The notes under the pieces were generated by a model that did no database searches, was not told the origin of the DNA, and saw nothing but the letters and a program-made list of their open reading frames with translations. Both the position numbers and the translations under genes were made by a program. DNA of 64,000 nt. It comes from Paenibacillus sacheonensis (GTDB taxonomy: Bacteria; Bacillota; Bacilli; Paenibacillales; Paenibacillaceae). The stretch covers positions 124,001 to 188,000 of the forward strand of contig NZ_JAAAMU010000003.1 of the NCBI RefSeq assembly GCF_009909195.1, given 5' to 3'. Positions within the stretch are counted from its first letter, which is position 1. Every line of letters begins with the position of its first letter. This document shows, one piece after another, positions 34,526-43,769 of the stretch.

Positions 34526-34565
34526 TATAATGTTATAAACGAACATTATATGTTCTAACAGAACA
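34526..34565 (+). promoter_or_regulatory. Promoter -10 and two overlapping palindromes ahead of the aldolase gene
   Basis: TATAAT at 34526-34531 is a consensus -10; TAGACA or GACAGG upstream is a poor -35. Immediately downstream, GAACATTATATGTTC (34541-34555) and TGTTCTAACAGAACA (34551-34565) are perfect-armed palindromes sharing a half site. Binding here would block initiation, so they are candidate DeoR operators. Confidence 0.55.
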
Positions 34566-34582
34566 GAGGGGGATGAATACGG

Positions 34583-35428
34583 ATGTCTGTCAAACCAAGA
34601 CTAAACCGCATGTTCAGCGAGCAGGGGAAGTGTTTCGATGTAGCGGTGGACCACGGCTTCTTCAATGAAGCGTCGTTCTTGTCCGGTATCGAAAACATGA
34701 AACAAGCGGTGCAGACGATCGTCGAGGCGAATCCGGACTGCATTCAACTGAGCATCGGCCAGGCAAAATGGCTGCAGGAAGTGCCGGGCAAAAAGAAGCC
34801 GGGTCTCGTGCTGCGTACGGATGCCGCGAACATCTATGGCATGGAGCTGCCGCGCTTCGCGTTCAGCGAGCTGATCGACCGCGCGATCGAGAAAGCCGTA
34901 TCGCTCGATGCAGTTGCCGTCTGCGTCAATCTGCTGCTGCTGCCGAATCAGCCGGAGCTGCATCACCAATGCGTGCGCAACATTTCGCTGCTGAAGAGCG
35001 AATGCGAGAAATACGGCATGCCTCTGATGGTCGAGCCGCTCGTGATGCTGCCTAACGAAGCGAAAGGCGGTTACATGGTCGACGGCGATATCGACAAAAT
35101 CATGCCGCTGGTACGACAAGGGGTCGAGCTTGGCGCGGATGTCATCAAAGCGGATCCTTGCGACGACGTCTCGCAATACCACCGCGTCATCGAAGTCGCA
35201 TCCGGCATCCCGGTGCTCGTGCGCGGCGGCGGCCGGGCGAGCGACGAAGAAATCGCGAACCGCACGGTTGAATTGATGAACCAAGGCGCATCCGGCATCG
35301 TATACGGCCGCAATGTCATTCAGCACCCGAATCCGGCAGGCATGACCAACGCCCTGATGGCGATCGTGCACCATGGAGCGTCCGCTGAACAGGCGCTTGC
35401 GATCTTGAACGGACAGGAGGCGCGCTGA
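34583..35428 (+). CDS. Class I aldolase, DeoC/FbaB superfamily
   Basis: A 281-residue TIM-barrel aldolase of the DhnA/FbaB type. The expected Schiff-base lysine is Lys189 in ADVIKADPCDD. The phosphate-binding loops are seen near the end (PVLVRGGGRASDEE and ASGIVYGRNVIQHPNP). CFDVAVDHGFF at residues 17-27 matches the conserved DHG strand. Relatives cleave fructose 1,6-bisphosphate or related ketose phosphates, or make ketoses from dihydroxyacetone phosphate. GAGGGGG precedes the ATG. It begins a tightly packed set with an oxidoreductase (1 bp gap), kinase (2 bp gap) and isomerase, so the substrate is probably the phosphorylated ketose made by those enzymes. Confidence 0.88.
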   Translation: MSVKPRLNRMFSEQGKCFDVAVDHGFFNEASFLSGIENMKQAVQTIVEANPDCIQLSIGQAKWLQEVPGKKKPGLVLRTDAANIYGMELPRFAFSELIDRAIEKAVSLDAVAVCVNLLLLPNQPELHHQCVRNISLLKSECEKYGMPLMVEPLVMLPNEAKGGYMVDGDIDKIMPLVRQGVELGADVIKADPCDDVSQYHRVIEVASGIPVLVRGGGRASDEEIANRTVELMNQGASGIVYGRNVIQHPNPAGMTNALMAIVHHGASAEQALAILNGQEAR

Positions 35429-35429
35429 T

Positions 35430-36590
35430 ATGAGTAAGCGAATCATTAACTTTGGCGTTATCGGCTGCGGATTGATGGGTAAAGAATTCGCAAGCGCCGC
35501 CGCTAGATGGCTGCATCTCGAAGGGGTCGATTTCGAGCCGCGCATCGTGGCCGTATGCGACGCGAACCCGGCGGCAACGGAATGGTTCAAGCGGCAGGTG
35601 CCGAGCGTGGAGCGCGCGTACGGCGATTACAAGGAGCTGCTCGCGGACGGCGAGGTCGAAGCGATCTATTGCGCGGTACCGCATAATCTGCACGCGCAGA
35701 TCTATGTCGATATTATCGAAGCCGGCAAACATCTGCTCGGCGAGAAGCCGTTCGGCATCGACGCGGAAGCGAACGCGCGCATCCAAGCGGCACTGGAGGC
35801 CAATCCAAGCGTGATCGTACGCTGTTCCTCGGAGTTTCCGTTTTACCCCGGCGCGCATCAGATCATTCAATGGGTGAACGAAGGAAAATTCGGCCGGATC
35901 ATCGAGGTCGAGGCCGGCTTCTGGCATTCCAGCGACCTGGATCCGACGAAGCCGATCAACTGGAAGCGGCGGATCGCGACGAACGGCGAGTACGGCTGCA
36001 TGGGCGATCTCGGCATGCATGTGCTGCATTTGCCGATGCGTTTCGGCTGGAAGCCGAACAGCGTGCGAGCGCTGCTGAGCAAGATCGTATCGGAGCGTCC
36101 GGACGGCAAGGGAGGCAGCGTGCCTTGCGAGACGTGGGATAACGCGATACTGGCCTGCGAGGTCGAGACGGCGGATCAGCAGTTCCCGATGGTGCTGTCC
36201 ACCAAACGGATTGCGCCCGGCCACGCCAATACCTGGTTCATCCGGATCCAAGGAACGGACATGTCGGCGGAATTCAGCACGAAGAATCCGAAGCAGGTCT
36301 CGTCGCTGCCTTATACCCCGGGCAAACAGCAGGCCTGGCATACGGTGGATGTACCATACAAGTCCGCCTACGGCACGATTACCGGCGGGATCTTCGAATT
36401 CGGCTTCTCGGATTCCATTCTGCAAATGTGGGCCGCCTTCTGCGATGAATTGGCTCATGGCACGGACGGCATGACGCAACCGTTCCGCTGCGCGACGCCG
36501 GAAGAAGCGGGCGGAAGCCATCGCGTGTTCACGGCCGCGTTGGAATCCCAGCGTTCCGGAACTAACGTAGCGATTGACTGGAGGGACTAG
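35430..36590 (+). CDS. Gfo/Idh/MocA-family NAD(P)-dependent oxidoreductase
   Basis: A 386-residue sugar or inositol dehydrogenase-like protein. The Rossmann fold starts FGVIGCGLMGKEFASAA, the family motif GEKPFGID is near residue 110 with the conserved Lys, and the C-terminal substrate domain contains NGEYGCMGDLGMHVLHLP, where the GDLGxH element holds catalytic residues. Substrates in the family include inositols, glucose derivatives and 1,5-anhydro sugars. GACAGGAGG lies in the end of the aldolase gene, one base before this gene. It may oxidise or epimerise the locus's sugar before or after isomerisation; I cannot assign the reaction. Confidence 0.9.
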   Translation: MSKRIINFGVIGCGLMGKEFASAAARWLHLEGVDFEPRIVAVCDANPAATEWFKRQVPSVERAYGDYKELLADGEVEAIYCAVPHNLHAQIYVDIIEAGKHLLGEKPFGIDAEANARIQAALEANPSVIVRCSSEFPFYPGAHQIIQWVNEGKFGRIIEVEAGFWHSSDLDPTKPINWKRRIATNGEYGCMGDLGMHVLHLPMRFGWKPNSVRALLSKIVSERPDGKGGSVPCETWDNAILACEVETADQQFPMVLSTKRIAPGHANTWFIRIQGTDMSAEFSTKNPKQVSSLPYTPGKQQAWHTVDVPYKSAYGTITGGIFEFGFSDSILQMWAAFCDELAHGTDGMTQPFRCATPEEAGGSHRVFTAALESQRSGTNVAIDWRD

Positions 36591-36592
36591 GC

Positions 36593-37792
36593 GTGAGCGT
36601 TGCGCGCACGGGCGTGGACATCGTCGTGGCGGGCCATATTTGCCTGGACGTCATTCCGACGATACATGAACTGAAGGACGGCATGGGCGCGCTGCTCGTG
36701 CCGGGCAAGCTCGTCGATATCGGCGCGGCGCGCATCTCGACGGGCGGCGCGGTATCCAATACGGGGCTGGCGCTTCATCGTCTCGGCATGAGCACCAAAC
36801 TGATGGGGAAGATCGGCGACGATCTGTTCGGCAGCGCGATCGGCAGCGTGCTTCGCGGTTACGGCGATGAATTGGCGGACGGTATGATTGTGGCGTCAGG
36901 TGAGTATACTTCGTATACGATCGTCATCAATCCGCCGAATATCGATCGGATCTTCCTTCATTGCACCGGCGCGAATGACACGTTCGCGGCGGCCGACCTT
37001 CAGGCGGAACAGCTGGAGGAGGCGCGATTATTCCACTTCGGCTATCCGCCGCTCATGCGGAGAATGTATGAGAATGACGGGGAGGAACTGGCTAATCTGC
37101 TGTCGCTGGCCAAAGGGCAGGGACTGACGGTTTCGCTCGATTTGGCTAAGCCGGATCCCTCTACGCCGGCAGGGCAGGCGGATTGGCGAATGATTTTCGT
37201 GAAAGCGCTCCCTTATGTCGATGTATTCTTGCCGAGCTTTGAGGAAATCCTGTACATGCTGAAGCGCGACTTGTATGAAGAATTGGCTGCGAAGCATGGC
37301 AGCGACTTGCTGCCTCTCGCGGAAGGTCCGCTGCTTCGCGAGCTGGCGGGCGAGCTGCTGGACATGGGCGCCGCCATCGTCGTATTGAAGCTTGGCGAGC
37401 ATGGCCTATACCTTCGCACGACGGATGATGCGGAGCGTATGGCTGCCCTCGGTAAAGGCGCGCCGGCCTCCGCGGAGGCATGGCGGAACCGGGAGCTGCT
37501 GGCGCCGTGTTTTGCCGTGGATGTCGCAGGAACGACGGGGGCCGGCGATTGTACGATCGCAGGCTTCCTGGCCGGATTGCTGAAGGGCTTGGAGCCCGAG
37601 GAAGCGCTGATCGGCGCCGTTGCCGTCGGTGCCTGCAACGTGGAACGAGCGGATGCGACGAGCGGCGTCCCGTCCTGGGAAGCCGTGCAGGCGCGTATCG
37701 CCGCAGGCTGGAGCAAACGCAGCGTGGAGCTGGCACTGCCGGGCTGGACGGAAGGTTCGGCAGGCCTATGGATAGGACCGGGCGAAGTATAA
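36593..37792 (+). CDS. PfkB-family carbohydrate kinase
   Basis: A 399-residue ribokinase-type kinase, longer than the usual 300-330. The N-terminal signature is STGGAVSNTGLALHRLGMSTKLMGKIGDD. The C-terminal ATP/anion-hole motif is VAGTTGAGDCTIAGFLAGL, with catalytic base Asp319. Extra length comes from an insertion around residues 200-290 (KRDLYEELAAKHGSDLL...). It would phosphorylate a ketose or related sugar for the aldolase. GTG at 36593 is served by GGAGGGA at the end of the previous gene. Gene order aldolase, dehydrogenase, kinase, isomerase makes a full degradation set. Confidence 0.9.
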   Translation: MSVARTGVDIVVAGHICLDVIPTIHELKDGMGALLVPGKLVDIGAARISTGGAVSNTGLALHRLGMSTKLMGKIGDDLFGSAIGSVLRGYGDELADGMIVASGEYTSYTIVINPPNIDRIFLHCTGANDTFAAADLQAEQLEEARLFHFGYPPLMRRMYENDGEELANLLSLAKGQGLTVSLDLAKPDPSTPAGQADWRMIFVKALPYVDVFLPSFEEILYMLKRDLYEELAAKHGSDLLPLAEGPLLRELAGELLDMGAAIVVLKLGEHGLYLRTTDDAERMAALGKGAPASAEAWRNRELLAPCFAVDVAGTTGAGDCTIAGFLAGLLKGLEPEEALIGAVAVGACNVERADATSGVPSWEAVQARIAAGWSKRSVELALPGWTEGSAGLWIGPGEV

Positions 37793-37875
37793 AGAAACGC
37801 ATGATTTGCGAAGGGCGCCTTGGTGCTCTGCACCTAAGCAGCTTCCATGCGCAAACCTGCGCTGAAATCATATGA

Positions 37876-38436
<561 letters not shown>

Positions 38437-38520
38437 GGGCCAGTCGGTTTGAACGGTTTGGACGGTACATGGCCGCAGCTCTTATATCCTATACGAATAG
38501 CCGGGAGTCCGCAGACAATC

Positions 38521-38562
38521 CCGGCAATCTTGCCGGCATTCTCGTTAGAGGATGCCGGTTTT
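38521..38562 (+). terminator. Terminator with two alternative hairpins after the sugar operon
   Basis: CCGGCAT (38533-38539) pairs with ATGCCGG (38552-38558), followed by TTTT. An alternative short hairpin (38521-38536) shares its left arm. The element extends into the 3' end of the convergent FadR-type gene. Confidence 0.5.
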
Positions 38563-39255
38563 CTCGCGCAGCACATGCTCGACTTTGGCCAAATGCTGCC
38601 CCATGCGGGCCGAGGCAAGCGCCTCGTCGCGCGCCGCGATCGCGGCTACGATGGAGCGATGCTCCTCCAGCAGCCGGCTGGCGGATCGGTGCTCGGCGTA
38701 GAACCAGAGCGAACGCGTATCGCGCATGCTCTCGTGCAAGCGCTCGGACAGCGACTTCATCAGCTCCATCAGCACGGGATTCTGCGTCGCGCGGGCGATC
38801 TGCTCATGCAGCAGCACGTCGGCTTGCTCGCCGAAGCTATCGTCGTCCAGCCGATCCTCCATCTGCTGCAGCGTCGCCTGCAGCGCATCGACATCGGCGT
38901 CGGTGCGGTGCTTCGCGGCCAGCGAGGCGCAGCCGGTTTCGAGCACCTTGCGCACGTCGAGCAGCTGCAGCAGCGAATCGGCGCGGTCCAGCCAGGCTTC
39001 CTGGGCGAAGGCCTGCGACCCTTCGGGCGGAGCCTTCGCGTAGGTGCCCCCGCCTTGGCGAATGTCGAGCAGCCCCTTGGCCTTAAGCGCGCTCAGCGCC
39101 TCGCGGATCGTGGAGCGGCCGACTCCGTATTCCGCGGCCAGATCGACGACGGAAGGCAATTTATCTCCGGGCGACAGCTCGCCGGACGTTAGCTGCTGGT
39201 GAAGCTGCCGGGCGACCCATTCATTGCTCTTAAGCGGCCTTTCATTCGTGTTCAT
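38545..39255 (-). CDS. GntR/FadR-family transcriptional regulator (FCD domain)
   Basis: A 236-residue regulator. Its N-terminal winged helix is of GntR type (GDKLPSVVDLAAEYGVGRSTIREALSALKAKGL). Its C-terminal all-helical FCD domain carries metal/effector His residues (LLHEQIARATQNPVLMELM and LEEHRSIVAAIAARD). This layout matches LldR/GlcC-like regulators that sense lactate, glycolate or related hydroxyacids. CTAGGAGG precedes the ATG. It is divergent from glcD-glcF and the shared intergenic region has a palindromic site, so it very probably controls that operon. Confidence 0.92.
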   Translation of the reverse strand: MNTNERPLKSNEWVARQLHQQLTSGELSPGDKLPSVVDLAAEYGVGRSTIREALSALKAKGLLDIRQGGGTYAKAPPEGSQAFAQEAWLDRADSLLQLLDVRKVLETGCASLAAKHRTDADVDALQATLQQMEDRLDDDSFGEQADVLLHEQIARATQNPVLMELMKSLSERLHESMRDTRSLWFYAEHRSASRLLEEHRSIVAAIAARDEALASARMGQHLAKVEHVLREKTGIL

Positions 39256-39318
39256 GGGCGGGAGCCTCCTAGGGGATCGGCGTAATATTTGCAGTGTTCA
39301 GCATCTTTCATCTTATGA

Positions 39319-39356
39319 TATACTACTTTCAAAGCAAAGTCATCAGACGACCTGAT
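39319..39356 (+). promoter_or_regulatory. Putative glcD promoter -10 and FadR-type operator
   Basis: TATACT (39319-39324) is a good -10 with a weak TTCAGC -35 (39297-39302). About 17 bp downstream, ATCAGACGACCTGAT (39342-39356) has perfect 5 bp arms and the size of GntR/FadR-family sites. It would block the start region of the glcD transcript. Confidence 0.5.
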
Positions 39357-39430
39357 CTATTGGCGGAAATTCAATCGTAATGATTCATTTCCCGTTTCAT
39401 TATCCATTCATCCTAAAAGGGGAGCTCTAC

Positions 39431-40846
39431 ATGCTGCAACAAGCAGTCGCAGGCAAGCTGCGCGCCATCGTCGGCGCCCAATGGTTCAAAGACGATCCTG
39501 AATCGCTCATCACGCATTCCTATGACGGTACCCCGATGCTGCAAACGCTTCCGGACGGCGTCGTTTATCCCGAGAATACGGCCCAAGTTTCCGAAATCAT
39601 TAAGGTACTGCAGGAGCACCGCGTTCCCGTCGTGAGCCGCGGCTCCGGTACGAACCTATGCGGCGGAACGGTGCCGGTCCAAGGCGGCGTAGTGATGGTA
39701 ATGCACCGCATGAACCGCATCCTGGAAGTGGATCTCGAGAACTTGACGGCTACCGTGCAGCCGGGTCTGAATACGAAAGCGTTTATCACCCACGTGGAAG
39801 GACTGGGGCTGTTCTATCCGCCGGATCCGAGCAGCATGGCGATCTCGACGATCGGCGGCAACATTGCCGAGTGCTCCGGCGGCCTGCGCGGCTTGAAATA
39901 CGGCACGACGAAGGACTACGTCATCGGGCTGGAAGCGGTGCTCGCGAACGGAGAAATCATCCGCACCGGCGGGAAGCTCATGAAGGACGTTGCCGGTTAC
40001 GACCTGACGAAGCTGCTCGTCGGCTCCGAGGGGACGCTGGCCGTCATTACGGAAGCGACGCTGAAGCTGATTCCGCCGCCGAAGACCAAGAAGACGATGC
40101 TGGCGATGTACAAGGACCTGTACGGAGCCGCGCGGACGGTATCCAAAATCATCGAGAGCCGCATCATTCCGGCAACGCTGGAGTTTCTGGACAATCCGAC
40201 GATCCGCGTCGTGGACGATTTCGCGAAGCTGGGCTTGCCGCTCGACATGGATGCCATCCTGCTGATCGAGCAGGACGGAGATGCCGAAACGGTGGACCGC
40301 GATATTGCGCGCATCGCCGAAATCTGCGCCGGCGAAAATGCGGAACGCGTCAGCATCGCCGCCGACGAAGCGGAGGCGCTTAAGCTGCTGACGGCGCGCC
40401 GGAGCGCGTTCACGGCGCTCGCGCGGCTGCGCCCGACGACGATTCTGGAGGATGCGACGGTTCCTCGCTCCAAGATCGCCGATATGGTGCTCGCGATCAA
40501 CGACATCGCCAAACGCCACGGGGTGACGATCTGCACGTTCGGCCATGCCGGCGACGGCAACCTGCATCCGACCGCGACGACGGATGCCCGCGACGCGAAC
40601 GAGATTCACCGCGTCGAGGAAGCGTTCGCGGAGATCTTCGAAGCCGCGATCGCGCTCGGCGGCACGATTACCGGCGAGCACGGCGTCGGCCTCGTAAAAG
40701 CGCCTTACCTGGAATGGAAGGTCGGCGCGGCCGGCATCGAAGTGATGAAGGCGATCAAGCATTCGTTCGACCCGAACAATATTCTGAATCCGGGCAAAAT
40801 GTTCGCCAAGTCGGCGCGCAAAAGGGTGGTGCTGCACCGTGGCTAA
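39431..40846 (+). CDS. glcD: FAD-linked oxidase, glycolate oxidase subunit GlcD
   Basis: A 471-residue flavoprotein. The PCMH-type FAD-binding domain occupies about residues 35-215 (PVVSRGSGTNLCGGTVPVQGG, and PPDPSSMAISTIGGNIAE). The FAD-oxidase C-terminal domain includes CTFGHAGDGNLHPT with metal/substrate His residues and TGEHGVGLVK. It oxidises 2-hydroxyacids, glycolate or D-lactate, and passes electrons through the iron-sulfur subunit encoded next to the quinone pool. AAAGGGGAG supports the ATG at 39431 over the upstream in-frame start. The accessory subunit gene glcE is absent here, as is common in Firmicutes. Confidence 0.92.
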   Translation: MLQQAVAGKLRAIVGAQWFKDDPESLITHSYDGTPMLQTLPDGVVYPENTAQVSEIIKVLQEHRVPVVSRGSGTNLCGGTVPVQGGVVMVMHRMNRILEVDLENLTATVQPGLNTKAFITHVEGLGLFYPPDPSSMAISTIGGNIAECSGGLRGLKYGTTKDYVIGLEAVLANGEIIRTGGKLMKDVAGYDLTKLLVGSEGTLAVITEATLKLIPPPKTKKTMLAMYKDLYGAARTVSKIIESRIIPATLEFLDNPTIRVVDDFAKLGLPLDMDAILLIEQDGDAETVDRDIARIAEICAGENAERVSIAADEAEALKLLTARRSAFTALARLRPTTILEDATVPRSKIADMVLAINDIAKRHGVTICTFGHAGDGNLHPTATTDARDANEIHRVEEAFAEIFEAAIALGGTITGEHGVGLVKAPYLEWKVGAAGIEVMKAIKHSFDPNNILNPGKMFAKSARKRVVLHRG

Positions 40847-42386
40847 GACGTTAAGCGATTTACTCCCGAGCGCTCCGGACAGCGGCTGCAGCGAGCTCGC
40901 GACGACGCTGAAGAGCGCGCTCGACTACGATCAGCTGACGAACTGCATGCGCTGCGGCTTCTGCCTGCCGGCTTGTCCGACCTTCCGCGAGACCGGCATC
41001 GAAGCCGAATCGCCGCGCGGCCGGATCGCGCTCATGAAGGCGGTCGCCGACGGCCTGATGGATCCGGACGAGGCATTCGAGACGCAGATGAACCACTGCC
41101 TCGGCTGCCGCGCCTGCGAGCCGGCCTGTCCGGCGGACGTGAAATACGGGCAACTGCTGGAGCAGGCGCGCGACTCCGTCGAGAAGCACACGACGACGCA
41201 TCGCTGGTGGGTGAAGGCAGCCCGCAAAACCGCGTTCGACGGTTTGTTCCCGCATCAGAACCGGATGCGCCTGCTCGGCGGCGCGCTGCAGATGTACCAA
41301 AAGACCGGTCTGCGCAAGCTCGTGCGCGGCGCCGGCCTCATGAAGATGTTCCCCGCGCATATGCGGGAGATGGAAGCGATTTTGCCCGACGCTTCGTACA
41401 AAGGCGTCGTGGAGCAGATCGGAGCCTTCCACCCGGCGAAGGGCGAGCGGATCGCGACGGTCGGCTTGTTCCGAGGCTGCATCATGGACGTGCTGTTCAC
41501 GGAGACGAACAAGCATACCGTCGAGCTGCTGAACGAAGCGGGCTTCGATGTCGTCATCCCGGAATCGCAGAACTGCTGCGGCGCGCTGCATGCGCACAGC
41601 GGCGAGCAGGACGGCGCGAAAGCGCTGGCCAAGGGCAACATCGCCGCGTTCAAGGCAGCCGGCGTCGATTGGATCGCCTCCAACGCGGGCGGCTGCGGCG
41701 CGCTGCTCGTGGAATACGATCATCTGCTGCATGACGACGCGCAGTGGAAGCAGGACGCGGCTTGGTGCGCGACGCGGACGATCGACGTCAGCAAGCTGCT
41801 CGTCGAGCACGGACGCTTGCAATCGGCGGCGCAGGCTGCCGTTGCCGCCGGAGCGGGCTCGATGGTCGGAAGCGGCGCATCGATCGGAGGGGCAAACAAC
41901 GGAAGTCGCAGCGGCGTACCGGCTTCTGCACCTGCGGCAGTCTCGGCGATATCGCCTCACGGTCACGCCGCGGCATCCGGCGGCTGCGGCGGCTCATGCA
42001 GCGGAGGCCTCGGCTTCGCATCGGACGAGAAGGTTCGCATCACGTACCAGGATTCCTGTCATCTGCGCAACGTGATGCGCTCGTCCGAAGCGCCGCGCAA
42101 GCTGATGCGCAGCGTGGCGAACGCGGAGTTCGTCGAGCTGGCCGAAGCGGACCGCTGCTGCGGCTCGGCGGGGATTTACAATCTAACCCAGCCGCAGATG
42201 GCGGGACAGATTCTCGATCACAAGATGGAGCACGTGAAGCATACGGGCGCCCAGTATTTGCTGACGAGCAACCCCGGCTGCCTGCTGCAGATGAAGAACG
42301 GCATCGAGAAGCACGGCATGAGCGGGCAGATGGAAGCCTTGCATCTGGTCGACTTCCTGCATGAACGGATTTGCGGGAAGCATTAA
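40839..42386 (+). CDS. glcF: Iron-sulfur subunit of glycolate oxidase, GlcF-like
   Basis: A 515-residue protein with two 4Fe-4S clusters (CMRCGFCLPACP and CLGCRACEPACP) and two CCG domains (NCCGALHAHSGE and RCCGSAGIYNL). It relays electrons from GlcD to quinone. It starts with GTG, overlapping glcD by eight bases. Between the two CCG domains, about residues 330-395 form a low-complexity insertion rich in Gly, Ser and Ala with GGCGGSCSGG. I do not expect this insertion in the family, and it makes the protein longer than the usual 430-450 residues. The frame stays open through it, so it is not a frameshift. Confidence 0.9.
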   Translation: MAKTLSDLLPSAPDSGCSELATTLKSALDYDQLTNCMRCGFCLPACPTFRETGIEAESPRGRIALMKAVADGLMDPDEAFETQMNHCLGCRACEPACPADVKYGQLLEQARDSVEKHTTTHRWWVKAARKTAFDGLFPHQNRMRLLGGALQMYQKTGLRKLVRGAGLMKMFPAHMREMEAILPDASYKGVVEQIGAFHPAKGERIATVGLFRGCIMDVLFTETNKHTVELLNEAGFDVVIPESQNCCGALHAHSGEQDGAKALAKGNIAAFKAAGVDWIASNAGGCGALLVEYDHLLHDDAQWKQDAAWCATRTIDVSKLLVEHGRLQSAAQAAVAAGAGSMVGSGASIGGANNGSRSGVPASAPAAVSAISPHGHAAASGGCGGSCSGGLGFASDEKVRITYQDSCHLRNVMRSSEAPRKLMRSVANAEFVELAEADRCCGSAGIYNLTQPQMAGQILDHKMEHVKHTGAQYLLTSNPGCLLQMKNGIEKHGMSGQMEALHLVDFLHERICGKH

Positions 42387-42488
42387 CCGCGCGAATGTTC
42401 GGCATTGTCATTCCGGGCTCAGGGCCGAAGCTTGAGCGAACGCTGGAACTTGGCCTTAGCTTTAGCGATTGCTGAACCTATTGATACT

Positions 42489-42519
42489 AAAGGAGCTGCC
42501 CCGGCAGCTCCTTTTTTTT
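42489..42519 (+). terminator. Terminator of the glcDF operon
   Basis: AAGGAGCTGCC (42490-42500) and GGCAGCTCCTT (42503-42513) form an 11 bp stem, followed by eight T. Confidence 0.9.
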
Positions 42520-42548
42520 CATCGATAGAACTTTATGCTAATTCATAG

Positions 42549-42577
42549 TTGACACATCGGAATAATCTATATATGAT
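42549..42577 (+). promoter_or_regulatory. ssuA: Sigma-A promoter of the ssu operon
   Basis: TTGACA (42549-42554) and TATGAT (42572-42577) have an exact 17 bp spacer. The predicted transcript starts near 42584, giving a leader of about 160 nt before ssuA. Confidence 0.85.
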
Positions 42578-42583
42578 TAATCC

Positions 42584-42746
42584 ATAAGATGGCATGAACT
42601 TACCGGACGACCGGAAGTTTCCTAGACTGATTCTCCTTCAAAGGAGCTTAGCGTAGGGGAACTTCCGGTTTTTTGTTGTTCCACGATCCCGCGTAATTCA
42701 ATAAGAACCATCGTCCAATGAATAAATAAAAACGAGGGGTGTTCAA
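42584..42746 (+). ncRNA. Candidate attenuator leader RNA of the ssu operon
   Basis: Three segments can pair in two exclusive ways. AACTTACCGG (42597-42606) pairs with CCGGAAGTT (42611-42619) across an ACGA loop with one bulged A. The same CCGGAAGTT, extended by CCTA, pairs instead with TAGG (42654-42657) and AACTTCCGG (42660-42668), followed by TTTTTT (42669-42674), a full terminator. A small hairpin, CTCCT...AGGAG (42633-42646), sits in the terminator loop. The first hairpin would prevent the terminator. I cannot match it to S-box, T-box, guanidine or other known leader motifs. The aptamer portion would be short, so a protein- or translation-dependent switch is also possible. Confidence 0.6.
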
Positions 42747-43754
42747 ATGAACAATCGACTGTCTGTTTTCCGGCCATTATCCTTGTTAGTCATCGCTTTA
42801 CTCAGCCTGGCGCTGATCGTGACCGCCTGCGGCTCGAAGGATTCGAATAACGGCAATGCTTCCTCGTCCAATACCTCCGCTTCGGGAGCTTCCGGCACCA
42901 AAGAAATTCGCATCGGCTATCAGAAATACGGCACGGTCAACATTCTCAAAGCAAAAGGCACGCTCGATAAACGTTTGGAATCGGAAGGCTACAAGATCAC
43001 GTGGACCGAATTTCCCGGAGGTCCGCAATTGCTCGAAGCGCTGAACGTCGGCAGCATCGACATCGGCCATACCGGCGAAGCCCCGCCGATCTTCGCCCAA
43101 GCGGCTGACGCTCCGCTCGTCTATCTCGCGCATGAACCCGAAAGCCCGAACAGCGAAGGCATTATCGTCCCCAAAGGCTCGGCTATCGCTTCGATCGCCG
43201 ATTTGAAGGGCAAGAAGGTTGCGCTCAACAAAGGCTCGAACGTTCACTATTTGCTGGTCAAAGCGCTGGAGAAAGCAGGCGTTGACTATAACGACATCAC
43301 GACGGTCTTTCTGCCGCCCGGCGACGCCAGGGTAGCTTTCGAGAACGGCACCGTGGATGCGTGGGTCATTTGGGATCCGTTCCTGGCTGCCGCGCAAACC
43401 GCGACCGGCGGCAAGCTGTTGACCGACGGCGAGGGTTTGGTTTCGAACATTGAATATTACCTCGCGTCCCGCAAGTTCGCCGAGGCGAATGGTCCCGTGA
43501 TCGATATATTCAAGGAAGAGCTGAACAAAATCGACGAGTGGTCGGCCGCCAACCAAAAAGAAGTCGCGGCGCTGCTGTCCCCGCAGCTCGGCATCGATGC
43601 TCCGTCCCTTGAGCTGGCCGCAGGACGAAGAGGCTATGGCTTGCAGCCGATCGATGATTCCATTATCGAAGCCCAGCAGAAAATCGCGGATACGTTCTTC
43701 GGCCTGAAGCTGATTCCGAAGGAGATCCAAGTGAAGGATGCCACGTTGAAATAA
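42747..43754 (+). CDS. ssuA: Aliphatic sulfonate ABC transporter, substrate-binding lipoprotein
   Basis: A 335-residue lipoprotein with signal sequence and lipobox IVTAC (Cys28), a Ser/Asn-rich linker, then the SsuA/TauA-type binding fold. Family features are EIRIGYQKYGTVNILKAKGTLDKRL, GSIDIGHTGEAPPIFAQAA and FENGTVDAWVIWDPFLAA. It captures alkanesulfonates outside the cell for SsuC and SsuB. GAGGGG precedes the ATG. It is the first gene of an ssuA-ssuD-ssuC-ssuB operon behind a promoter and attenuator-like leader, consistent with control by sulfur supply. Confidence 0.93.
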   Translation: MNNRLSVFRPLSLLVIALLSLALIVTACGSKDSNNGNASSSNTSASGASGTKEIRIGYQKYGTVNILKAKGTLDKRLESEGYKITWTEFPGGPQLLEALNVGSIDIGHTGEAPPIFAQAADAPLVYLAHEPESPNSEGIIVPKGSAIASIADLKGKKVALNKGSNVHYLLVKALEKAGVDYNDITTVFLPPGDARVAFENGTVDAWVIWDPFLAAAQTATGGKLLTDGEGLVSNIEYYLASRKFAEANGPVIDIFKEELNKIDEWSAANQKEVAALLSPQLGIDAPSLELAAGRRGYGLQPIDDSIIEAQQKIADTFFGLKLIPKEIQVKDATLK

Positions 43755-43769
43755 ACAACTAATCGAACC

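Noticed and set aside
42584-42746. Known riboswitch (S-box, T-box, guanidine, TPP, purine) before ssuA
   Set aside because: None of their conserved core words is present, and the region before the terminator is too short for these aptamers.
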